Shown: positions 1 to 10,567 of the stretch, piece after piece
How the letters are laid out: each line of letters begins with the position of its first letter
How positions within the stretch are numbered: the first letter of the stretch is position 1
Source: Polytrichum commune
Lineage: Eukaryota; Streptophyta; Polytrichopsida; Polytrichales; Polytrichaceae
Direction of reading: 5' to 3'
Assembly (NCBI GenBank): GCA_950295325.1
Contig: OX485808.1
Span: 13,024,501-13,088,500, forward strand
DNA: 64,000 nucleotides
The notes under the pieces: model-generated
What the model was told of the DNA's origin: nothing
Database searches by the model: none
The model's input: the letters and a program-made list of their open reading frames with translations, nothing else
Program-made: the position numbers and the translations under genes

Positions 1-2731
1 GGGATCATGGAGGTGGCCATATAGCTTTGCGCACCGTTACTAGCTAGGTGGTCTTTGATCTAGCATGGGTCTAGTACCCAACTATGTTGTGTTGGTTCTA
101 GGTAATGAAGGTGGGGATCCTCATCATATCCAAGGTTGTCATACACGGGGCCTATATATTGGTTTAAGGAAGCTAGTGGTTTTGACTTTGAATGTCATCA
201 AATATCTAATTGAGGCTAAAAATATTTTCTCTTTCTTTAGATCTATGTTTAGAACAAAGGCTACTATGAATAAATTTTGTTAATAGAAACCATGTAACCA
301 TATGTATGTATAATAGCTTAAAGTGTTGGTTTAAGCACCCTCTACCTTAGTTGCTCTCCAAATGTGTCATACATGATCATGAAATTTACCTCAAACATAA
401 AACCTTGTGCATTATCCATCTGGAAAATCCACAGTAAAGGCAAGAGCTTGTGTTCAACTAAGAGAGTATGTACTTGAGCCGGTACGTTGAAGTTGACCGT
501 CGACTTTGCATCAAACACTAAGTTAATGATCGTAGAAAACCATAGTTGTCAAACCTCCTTTCTCAAGTGTTGAAGAGAGGAGCATTGGCTACAATGATTG
601 GAGTGATGTAGCTACATATGGATGATTTTACCAATGTTCACTCAAATTATACACATTCATCTAAAAGTCGGCAATTTCATCTATTTTAGGGATTTTTTGG
701 GCTAATTCATCCACATAATTGCAATGAATATTCATAGAATATTCTTCTCTAAAATTTTAGTATCACAAATCAACAACACATAGCCATATTGAAAATGTGT
801 CGTCTACAAGGCACTATAGATTGAAAAGTCTGTAGATATTAAAATACGATAGATTTTGGAGTGATTGATATGCGAATTAAATATAATTAATAGTTTTAGG
901 TATTTTAACAATGAAAATACCAATATGATGTTCGGTATTATGGCCTTAATCATGTAGGACTATCGTGTACCAACTAGTTTGAGCTTTCATTCGATGAATA
1001 TTTTTAGTAGATTGAATGAGTATATTGATATTCACATTCATCTGCAAATCAAATTACTAATTGTGTTTATCAATTATATTTTAGTAAACTAAATATTATT
1101 GATTATTTTTTATACATAATTTATTTGCCAATTTGTTCTTGAGGCAACCTATATCCCTAAACATTTTGAACATTTGGCTCCAACTCCCAATATTGAAGAA
1201 GCTAAGTCAACATGGAGTTGAAGACATAACTCACAAAAATTGCTAGCCTAAAGCTACATTCGTCGTAGTTACTAACCTTTCAGAGCCCCCATACTCTTTG
1301 TGAGTACAAAGGATGGTCAAATATGGATATACATTGACTATCACATGTTGAATCATGTCATATCAACCCTCAAATTTTCATTATAAACTGAAAAGTCTAT
1401 AGCTATGAAAATATGATAGATTTTAGAATATTTGGTATAGAAGAAATATAAATAATACTTTTAGGTATTTTAACAATGGAAATACTAATAGGATATTCAA
1501 TATTATCACCTTAATCATGTAAAACTATCGTATGTTAACTAGTTTGAGCTTTCATTAGATGCATACAATTAGTCAATAGAATTATTATATTAACCGTGTG
1601 TTCGAAAATACAATGGTTGATTGGAAGGCTGATTGGAACGGCCTAAGGTAGCCATTACTTTACAAACAATGAGAAACTTAGAACATAGAAGAATAATATA
1701 AATAATGCAAATGATGAGAGTTGATTGATAGTCTCACATAACCTTCTTATCTCCATTTTTTTCCACCTCACACCTCCCCCCCCCCCCCTTCTTTTTGGTC
1801 ATTCCCTCAAGTTTTTTTTTTCTCTTGGCCATCCTCCCCTCCCCCAAGTTGCTACACCGTTTTCTTTTTGGTATAGTGTGTGGAAACATTAAGATTTAAT
1901 TTAAAAACTTTGAAGGAGTATTAGCCTTGATATTGGCTTTCTAAAAAGCTAAGGCTCGTCTGAGTTGGAGTTCGTGTGTTGAAGTTATCCACTCCAATGT
2001 CCACCTAGACACTCCCAACACATAGTTGGAAAAAAACCCAGACCTATCATTCCCACACTATTATCCCCACTCGTTCCACCCCGACCAACTTTTCCTCATG
2101 ACCCCTTCCCATTATTTAAATTTCCACCTCAACAAAGCACATGTACAAAATAATATGTTTTTAAAGAAGACAACCAAACTTGAGTGGGATATAATTGAAT
2201 TTCCCCCCAAACACCAACACTCAACTTGCCCTCTCCCTACCATGATGCCAAAACATCCTTTGTGTGGAGTTTATGGCCTTACACAGAGCCACCACATTAC
2301 TCCACCCCGTCTCACAACCCACATCTTCATGGATAGCCCTGTCTCAATATATCTCCCAAGGAACTAACTATAAACACTCCCCCACAATTGACATACACCA
2401 CCTCGACAAAGTTTCCATGCACAACATCCTTAGACAAATACAACTTCACCCCCACCCAATGGGGTCATTTATTGGAGTGAGTGTTGGTGGATGAGTGGTG
2501 GGAGGTGGGGTGGTTTCTCGGGGGGGGGGTAGTCATTGGTTGGAGTAGCAATATACGTGCGAACAAATGATAGGGTATTTTAAAAACATGGGGACTAAAA
2601 ATTATAATTGGACTTAAGAGTAATATAGGGTATCAAAAATGGCACTGGACATCTTTAAAGTACTATAGGGTATGGAATAATAGGTAATTTGGAATTATAA
2701 GTAATGCAAGCCATTTTTCTATTAACCCAAA
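1..2731. other. Intergenic, AT-rich; no gene seen
   Basis: The only open frames are short and have no recognisable motif. The stretch holds one diverged direct repeat (listed separately), a poly-C and poly-T tract near 1775-1830, and a poly-G run near 2521. The frame at 2026-2367 lies in a C-rich low-complexity stretch and looks non-coding. Confidence 0.6.
821..1592 (+). repeat. Diverged direct repeat pair (about 205 bp each)
   Basis: Positions 821-1033 and 1386-1592 align along their length. Shared blocks include GAAAAGTCT, TTTTAGGTATTTTAACAATG, CCTTAATCATGTA and ACTAGTTTGAGCTTTCATT. The copies lie about 350 bp apart in the same orientation and have drifted noticeably. No terminal inverted repeats or coding content are visible. 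This is either an old tandem duplication or two copies of one unknown repeat. Confidence 0.7.
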
Positions 2732-3478
2732 GGGGGCATTCACGGTTGGGGTACTACTTTTGGGACAAAGGACTTAAGGACTTTGTCGCATTGATCTTGG
2801 TTTTTATCATGATTTACTATTATTTGATCAATAAATTTTACATAAATAAGTAGATAGTTCATAAGCTTTATCAAGAAAGATTTTTATTATTATTCAATAA
2901 TCACCCTAAACCCTAGGCCACATCAGTGGCATTTTTTTGCTATTTAGGTGTGCATTGGTGGTCAATTATTTCCTGTTATGTATCTTGGTACATTGGTACA
3001 AGTGTCATGTGTCCATTCATATAAATTTTTTTGTCCAATTCTAATACTAGACGTTCCTTTTACGTGTGGCCGTGAGTATATGTATATTTGGACATGTTTG
3101 GTGCCACATGTAAAGTTGGGCAATTGCTATTCAATACATATTTGGTTCTATTGGTACACACTTGAATGATGAGTGTGAGGAAAAAATTTGGGATCATTTC
3201 GATTAATTCTTGTTGTCCTTTTCGTTCCTTGATCCTAAGGTCAGGAAGTAAGACAACACTCCTAAATGTCCTTTAAGGAATCAAATGGATATCATAGATG
3301 ACCCTATTCCTTCTAAATTAACTTTGTCGTTGTACTAAATATGGAGGATGAAATGTAGGTATGATCCAAAATATGCTCCACAATACAAATCCAATTATAC
3401 CAAGTATGTGAAGTTATCAAAAAAAGTCCTTAAACCGTTAGACACCCAAAAGTAGTACCCCAACCGTGAATGGCCCCC
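2732..3478. mobile_element. MITE-like element with long terminal inverted repeats
   Basis: The left end begins GGGGGCATTCACGGTTGGGG. The right end is its near-perfect reverse complement, and the similarity runs about 50-60 bp inward through TACTACTTTTGGG and GGACTT. The element is 747 bp and has no transposase frame. AAA flanks both ends, which could be a 3-bp target duplication but is too simple to prove it. The superfamily is uncertain. Confidence 0.75.
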
Positions 3479-6400
3479 AAAGTAGAAATTTACATAATGA
3501 TAGCATGTGGAAAAAAGAAGAGAATTGAAAGTAATACCCCCCTATAAAATAGTGGTTGTTCGCACCTATATCCTTAACTTTTTAACACACTGCCCCCCCC
3601 CCCCCCCCCGAGGGTGGTTTACTGGAGAAACTAGGAATGGTGTTGAGGATTTTGAGGGCTTCTTGAATGATAATAGGTGGGTGGGCTAGAAATTGTTTTT
3701 GGGTTTTTGTTTGGGAGGGTGTATGGTTGTTGGTTATTGTGTCACCCCAAAACCATCCTTCAATCTTGCCTAATATTTGAATGTTCACTCAACTCACATA
3801 ATATCCTCAATGTTGACCTAGTCAATTTCACCCTCATATAAATTTGAATGTTCTAGCCACAAAACGTTGCAAAGTAGTTGTATATCATCTACTACTCACA
3901 TATCAATTTTCATGACTAGAAAAGTAATGTACACTCATGGTGCAATATTTATTCAAACTAATATTTTCCCTCAACAAACCCTTAACAAAATGGTTGCATG
4001 AAGGTCAATATTTATTAATTTATAACACTTATGAAGTTGAAATTTCACAACAATTGAGAAAACAAATCTTCCAAGTTACCCTCCAAACCTCACATTCTTA
4101 GCTACAATAATTGTGGAGAACCAAGCCTTTAAAGTTGGGTTACTTAAATGCAATAGTTTTTAGACCATGTTTGCTTCAACGCTTCATTCCTCCTTCTCGA
4201 GCACAAATTACGCCCTCAAATTTTGCATACAAATGATGTACCCCACTAAGAACATTTTTCAAAATATTACAAGATACTTCTTTCATCATGCATATTAGGC
4301 CACAATTCAAGACCCAAATTTTGTCTTATTTATAAACCAAATGTAAAAGATAGCACACTTTGCCTAGTTCATATCCTCACTCCTCCAAGTAATCTCAACA
4401 TCTTTAATTTTTCTAATTCTTAAAAACACTCACTTTCTCAACCCCATAAGCTCTCTAAACACAAAACCCTTCAAACCCCTCAGGAATACCGACTTCCTAA
4501 TACCAACCACCCAAAATGCCTACAATAATGCCTCGCCACCCTTCTACTTCTTAAACCTCTTCACCTTTGTCCCCTTTAGCCAATAGGAAACCATTGGGTT
4601 TAGGGCATCAAGTAACCCTACGTGGCTAGGTAACGGCTGCCACCAGTAAACCATAACCTTCCCTTACCCTCAAGCCCTCCCTACCAAGCACTCCCGGTCT
4701 TCAATTCAAGACCGGTTCTCAACAAAACAACTAACTAGAACATGATTAATATAATATTATACTTAACATCTATCTACATGTGTACTTGGAGTAGCAATAA
4801 CACACGTAAATGCCTACGTTTTTAATACTAATTGGCCCACATCACGACATCATATTATTAAATGATCATCGCATCATGTCATTCGTAGATGTCAAGGCGA
4901 AGGAGGGTATTGAACATGCTAGTGACAAAGAGGAGGAGGAGGGAATGAAATACGACAAGGGTAGCTATGAAGCTTCTATGCATGGTTCCACATTGACTAC
5001 ATTGTATGTGCTCATTACTATATGGACATTGATATGGGTGAGTGAATTCCTATTGTACTTCCATCTATGTCCAAAAACTTTGATTTTAATTTTTTTTACA
5101 ATGCCTCCATCAATTTATTTTTCAAACATACATGAATTCTAGAAATATAGTCTAGAGCAAGCTCAATACTTGGAATGTGCTTGCAATTGTTTTTGGATGA
5201 ATGTTGACTCTAGCAATAATGTTAAAAAATCATCTCCAAACTCTTATACCAAGCTTGCGGTTGTTAATTTTAAAAATAAAGTAAGGCATTCATTAGGTAA
5301 TTTCATTTTGTGTGAACTTCCCACTCATATTATTATAAAAATGTTATTATTTATGCCAAAATACCATGGTTATAAGATACTAGTGGGTGTATTTCCAAAT
5401 TATTTGCCAACCTCACTGCTCACAAGTTACCGCTCACATGTTAGCACTCCCTATATTGAACATGGTATAGATTTTATCTTCAACATGAAGATCCTTTGAT
5501 GTTTCAAGAATGGATAAGTGCAAGTCTTGTATGATTTTGTTCTAATTTGAAACAAAATAAAGCTCTAAAGTCTTTTGAAGATTGTAGAAGGTTACTAAGA
5601 CTTGGAGTAGGAAGCAAATTGTCATACTCAAGGTTTTCACATTGCAAGGATAAAACTTCTTTAGTATTGCCAATGCACTTCACTTTAAATCATTAATGTT
5701 TCAAAATTGTAGTTCAAGTTCATTGTGAGAAACCCTCATCATCCGGTCAATGAACTTTGACCACCTCTAAAAATATATACATATGAACTCCAAATTCAAA
5801 ATTTTAGTTCTCATATACATGTATTCTAACTATATACAAAAAAGATGAACTTCCTCATGCATCCCATCATCCAAATTTAGAAAGAACAAGATTTAAGATG
5901 ATATTACGAATGAAGATATCAAACCATATATAAGTCATGACAAGTTTGACTATATGAAAATAGGTAATTGCCTCTAAGAGTCAATTATGTTGAATTATGT
6001 TAGTGGGATCTCTTGACTCCTTGTCTTTTATTTTATTATGTTGTAAATTGATCTAGCCTTGTCATAGCCCAAATGTACCTATATCTAGACAATTGAGAAC
6101 TACTTAAAAATATTTCATTTGAAATCTAGGGAAAGAGGTCATGGCATTGGAGAAACCAAATGGATCAAAGATAGTATTTTTTTATTTTATTTTTTATTTG
6201 ACACGTGTTCAACAAATGGGAAAAAAAAATATTGCTTAGGAAGAAAGTAGGTAACAAACAACCATCTAAGGGGTTGATCCCAACACCGGGATCCCAAGAA
6301 GGCTAAGTGATAATGCCCATACAAAGACTCTTCTCATGCTAGAGGAGGTTAATGACCATGTTTGAGCAATCTATTTGGAAATACATCAAATGGCATCATA

Positions 6401-7028
6401 GAATATGTTTGTCTCAAACATCATGCTAAGCAACCTATGGTAGTCCAAAGGATGGTAAGATATGGCACATGTGACATAATGGACATTAGTGGGTCCAATG
6501 CAATGAAGATCTACAAACAAAGGCTATTGGCAAAGGCTTCAATCTCAATAGATGCCCATTGCCTACTAAGAATAGGGGGAGGCAAGGAGGGGACTATTAA
6601 AGACATCTACAATAAATCACATATTTGTGCCAATGGTGAACTCATCCATCATCCATGACAATATTTGTTCACTTATTCATAAGAAGTGTCATCTGAAAAG
6701 TTACCATGGTGACATGAAATACCATACGACACTAAATAAGTTATCATACTTAGCGTGCGTCTTACGATTGGCAGTAGCCATGTGGTATACCCAACCCCTA
6801 CCCCTCCTACTGCATTGCTCTCGAGTAGCCATCTCCGCTTCATTTCTAAAATGACAAATTAAAGCATGGGCTGCTCCATACCTTAGAACCGCTTCCATAA
6901 AGGCATCCCGATTGCAAGAATATCTGTAACGTACAGCCTGGTTTGATATTACATGCAATCTTGAATCTGGTGATGTTGAATCACAGCTCATTGTGGGCCA
7001 AGCATGCCCATAATGACATCCTTGACCA
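3479..7028. other. Intergenic; no supported gene
   Basis: Includes a C18-like run at about 3592-3609 and several AT-rich frames of 60-110 codons (4810-5142, 5170-5499, 6362-6658) that match nothing I know. Positions 6628-6745 are an inverted copy of sequence inside the MITE at 42448-42998 (about 42540-42655). A weaker version occurs at 62190-62260. So at least the end of this stretch is repeat-derived. Confidence 0.5.
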
Positions 7029-7604
7029 GTGCGTAGACATCAAAAAAATTGACTCTATCCATAACACTAGGCAACTATGCAGCTCCCCTTGACGCTTTTG
7101 AGTCTAAAGGTAAAGGTTGTGGACCCTGCAAACAGAGTGAGTACAAGTAACTCCCACTCTGCTAGTTCGCAACAAACCATCACTCCCATTGTGCCACAAC
7201 CTCAGTCTTGCAATTCTGTGCAAATTATAGGTGTATGCATCCGGTCACTAATATATACATTTCCTTGGCACACGTGGGAGGAGCTGGACCACAGTTGATT
7301 CAACAGAAGGATATTTTGAGATCCTTGGTGCGTAGACATCAAAAAAATTGACTTCATTTATAATATATACTATGCAACTATGCAGCTCCCCTTGACGTTT
7401 TCGAGGCTGAAGGTTGTGGACCCTGCAGACAGAGTGCGTACAATCAACTCCCACTTTGCTAGTTCGCAGCAAACCATCACTCCCCTTGCGCCACAACCTT
7501 AGTCTTGCAATTCTGTGCAAATTATAGGTGTATGCATCCGGCCACTAATATATACATTTCCTTGGCACACGTGGGAGGAGCTGGACCGCAGTCAATTCAA
7601 CGGC
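7029..7604 (+). repeat. Tandem direct duplication, about 275 bp x 2
   Basis: Copies at about 7029-7303 and 7329-7604 share long runs, including GTGCGTAGACATCAAAAAAA, TATGCAGCTCCCCTTGACG, TTGTGGACCCTGCA and ACATTTCCTTGGCACACGTG, with scattered substitutions. They are roughly 90 percent identical by eye. The second copy runs directly into the dehydrogenase-like relic downstream, so the duplication may have involved part of an old gene. Confidence 0.85.
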
Positions 7605-8010
7605 TACATATTGCGTGGAGTAGCCATAAGCTAATTGTTGTGACAGGGGCTGGTGGAGGCATAGGTGCTGTAGGAAGGTCGGTTGTTCAACTCTTAATAG
7701 AACTCCTCGTTCTGTCCTTCAGCTTCGTTGTCTCCACGAGGGTAGAAGCCTGAGCTCTAGTGTTTGGAAGAGAAGTCGCTGCAAAACTTGGTTGGTACAC
7801 AGATTCTGCTTTGTCATGCACAGATGACGAAGAAGTGTGTTGTTGATGTGCGGAGTTAGCTAGGGTTGGGAAGCGTACGTGATGCCTGTTGGTGCCGTGG
7901 AGATCTTGAAGGAATCTGGTGGTGGCTGTTAGCTCCAATACGAATCAATCGGCACAGAGGTATTTGAAGCCTTCACTTTGGACCAGATCTTTGGCAGCAA
8001 GCTAGATGTA
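7605..8010 (+). pseudogene. Possible relic of an NAD(P)-binding protein exon
   Basis: One frame here reads KLIVVTGAGGGIGAVGRSVV (about 7627-7692). It is a hydrophobic strand followed by a glycine-rich turn of the kind that binds the dinucleotide in short-chain or medium-chain dehydrogenases. The frame ends at 7753. Another frame further on reads FTLDQIFGSKLD and is followed directly by GTAAGT, an ideal plant 5' splice site, at about 8007. No second conserved motif, such as a YxxxK catalytic site, was found. The match may be chance or a degraded exon; I do not assign an enzyme. Confidence 0.22.
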
Positions 8011-8124
8011 AGTTTTCTCCTGTTAAGCAGTGTTTGCACCTCCTTGTTAGATCTCGTCGTGGGACAGTGGGGGTTTAGGGGACCTTGGGGGAAGAACCTG
8101 GCATTTCACAGGGTGGTTAGTGTA

Positions 8125-8806
8125 CTCCCTCCGTTTCATGGTAAGAGTCCAGCGCTTTTGGCATGAACTTTTTCCCTAGTACTTTTCCTATGTTTGAAAC
8201 TATAAACGTGAGCATTTTCCACTTCAAACAGGGCGGACAATGAGAGTGACACGAAAACTAGATACTACTAGTAAAGATAGCCCTTTGTTAGCTATGTCTG
8301 TAGGACAGACACTATGCATCAACTTCTATGTTTCAAGAGGAAATTTTCTACCCACTTTGCGATCACACTTGGACATTACTTGTTCTTGCTATTTTTGGTT
8401 TAGTTTATTTAACGTGGATGATGAAAGCTTGCATACCTTGGACAACTAACCAACTAATTCAACTATTAGTTAATTAGTTGCCTTTCATAACTATAGTTGT
8501 TCACAATTTGACCTGCCAAAAAATGTAGTTAACTATATTTATATATATGTAGTTAATTATAGTTGTTCCCTAAAATGTATTGAAAAAAAATTCTAATTGA
8601 CAATAGCTGGTTATAGGTATAGTAAATAGCCATGGACTGGCATGAGCAAAGTGTATAATTATAATTATAGTCTTTCATAAGAAAGGACAGAGCTTCACGG
8701 TTCTACCGTTTTCTTGTTTGAGTTTTGAGATGTATTTCTTTGGCAAAAGAAATGTCAATTTGAAACTTGTCAAAAGCGGTGGACTCTTGTAATAAAATGG
8801 AGGGAG
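8125..8806. mobile_element. Stowaway-like (Tc1/mariner-type) element
   Basis: The left end reads CTCCCTCCGTTTCATGGTAA. The right end, reverse-complemented, reads CTCCCTCCATTTTATTACAA. The match continues through AAGAGTCCA and CGCTTTTG for about 38 bp. CTCCCTCC ends are the hallmark of plant Stowaway and mariner-like elements, which duplicate TA. TA precedes the left end, while the right flank is AA, probably a mutated copy. The element is 682 bp with no transposase frame. It carries the separate 434-bp block at 8285-8718 inside it. Confidence 0.85.
8285..8718 (+). repeat. Dispersed 434-bp block, copy 1
   Basis: This block matches 35884-36319 end to end in the same orientation. Both copies start and stop at TTGTT and have nearly equal length (434 and 436 bp). 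Just inside the ends there is a short inverted motif, GGCTCTGTC-like on the left and GGACAGAGC-like on the right. Outside the block the two loci share nothing: here it lies within a Stowaway-like element, there within a LINE RNase H domain. The short reading frame it carries is conserved only because the DNA is, and I do not call it a gene. Confidence 0.8.
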
Positions 8807-10567
8807 AAGTCGTTTCTAGTGTGGTTCAAGGGGTAATGGTGGTGTGAGAGTGTGGAGACTGGGACCCCAAATCCACCATCTATCGAGTTGCACTACTAGA
8901 AAAATGACCCCATAGCATCAACCATGACATTGCTATGAACATCGGCTATGCTCCAACTTGGATATCATTTTGCCAATGTTGTAATGCGTGTTATTTTTGA
9001 CAAGTTGAGTAGTTTACGTCGCAGACTCCCTCCCTGTGAATGCTTTGGAGGTTATTGAAGAGTATGAGAACGGAAGCGTTTGGTTTACTGGCGCTAACGT
9101 TGTCAAGTAGAGAGAAGTTTGCTATGAAAAAACATAGAGTTTCTAGCTACAACTAGCGTAAGCCCAAGGATGGAGAAAAATCTAAATTCAAAACCCAAAA
9201 CTCTAGAAGAAAACACGAGGGAGAAAGAATGAGAGAGCAAGAGAAAAACGTTTGGAGAAGAAGACTTCCCCCCTTTATATATCAACTCACACTTTTCACA
9301 ACTAGGCGATCCATATCACCCCACCATAATCTCTATCCACTCACTAACTTTAGAGAAATATCTAACTTTTGACAACCAACTTTAAGTAACTTATTATATT
9401 TAGACAATAAACTTTAGATAACTCACTGTCTTTAGACAACTAGGTGACCACTCCTAACCTTTTTTTCTTTTTTTTTTCCTTCCCATGAAATTCAATGAAA
9501 ACAAATCAAAATAACAAAACCAATTTTTTATTTTTTTTACATTGTATAAGAATTTGCCTCAGGACACCGTAGAGATTTTGAAAGAATATGTCTCTTCTCT
9601 TATTTTATCGTGAGTGCGTTGAATCGTTGGGAGCAAAGGTATTTTATTTGATTTCCTCGAGACCTTTGGTGGTGAGGTCCAAAGTTTCTCATTAGTGTGT
9701 CGTCATTGCCTAAAGCTTAATGAATTGTCCGAGATGTTTGTCTTAGTTATATATAATTTGCAAGTTGTGGATCAACACCTTTACTCTTATAAGAATGTAT
9801 GCCTTAATGTTCGAAGCCCAATGTGAATAAATTTTGGTTACCATTCTACTAATTATGAGATGTAGCATAGAGTTGCTCTGTTGGCTGATTCAAATTAAGA
9901 ATGAGTATTTGCAAATATCTCTAGTAGATTGTTATCTTCATTAATTATTTTAAAAATGACATGACTTTTCTTGGCATGAGATTGAGTGTTCGACTTAAGT
10001 TTGGATCTTTATACGAATGGTGGGTTTGTGTTTCTCAGTACTTTTGATTAGTAATATCGATTATAGCAAATTATGATTTAGGTGCATGTGAAGATCAACA
10101 TTGTTTGTATTGGTATCAACGAATGATTTTTGTCATGTTGGTGGATTGTCTACCGGTAATGTATTGCCATTAAATATTGCCATGAAATGTGTGCCTAGTG
10201 CATCGTTCATTAGAGAGTTTAATGATGTTGATCTAGTCTTTATTGGTTCGATCTGATTTAGTGGGAATTTTGTTGTTGCAATTTGATCTTAAAGATCTTT
10301 TTAATATTCGATTGATCGCGATAAATTTGTCTATCGGTATTGTTTTTGCAAGTAACCAACATTAGCTTGTTAGATTTTCCAAGCAAGTACTAGCAAATGA
10401 GAAGGGATTTGTTAATCCTATTGTATTCTCATACTCTACATGAAAGTTCCATGCCACTTTCATTAAACTTGAGGTAATACGAAGAGAGAAAACTACCGTA
10501 GTTTGTTATTGGTCTAATTCCAAGCTGAGTGCCTAAGATAATGTAATTGGCAGTTTCACAGGTTGTA
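8807..10567. other. Upstream region of the NLR gene
   Basis: No coding sequence is recognised. The last part is probably a 5' UTR intron of the receptor, because a good 3' splice site ends at 10561. Positions 9360-9440 contain a short repetitive run of TTTAGA-CAA-type motifs. I could not identify a TATA box or transcription start with confidence. Confidence 0.45.
10546..10561 (+). promoter_or_regulatory. Candidate 3' splice site just before the NLR start codon
   Basis: The sequence TTGGCAGTTTCACAG is followed by GTTGTAATGGCG. The AG at 10560-10561 is preceded by pyrimidines and by a branch-point-like TCTAAT about 50 bases upstream. If used, it removes the ATG at 10547 from the mRNA and leaves the ATG at 10568 as the first start. 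This supports the shorter protein. Confidence 0.5.

Noticed and set aside
2900-2920. CCCTAAACCCTAG, telomere-like
   Set aside because: Fewer than two repeat units; chance in AT-rich plant DNA.
3739-4740. Possible LTR beginning TGTCACCCC
   Set aside because: No matching CA end, no target duplication and no second copy could be found.
6362-6658. 98-codon plus-strand frame
   Set aside because: Not recognised, and its end overlaps sequence that recurs inverted inside a MITE, so repeat-derived sequence is more likely.
8240-8449. Frame conserved between 8240-8449 and 35864-36073
   Set aside because: The DNA of the whole 434-bp repeat is conserved, including non-coding parts, so frame conservation is not evidence of a gene.
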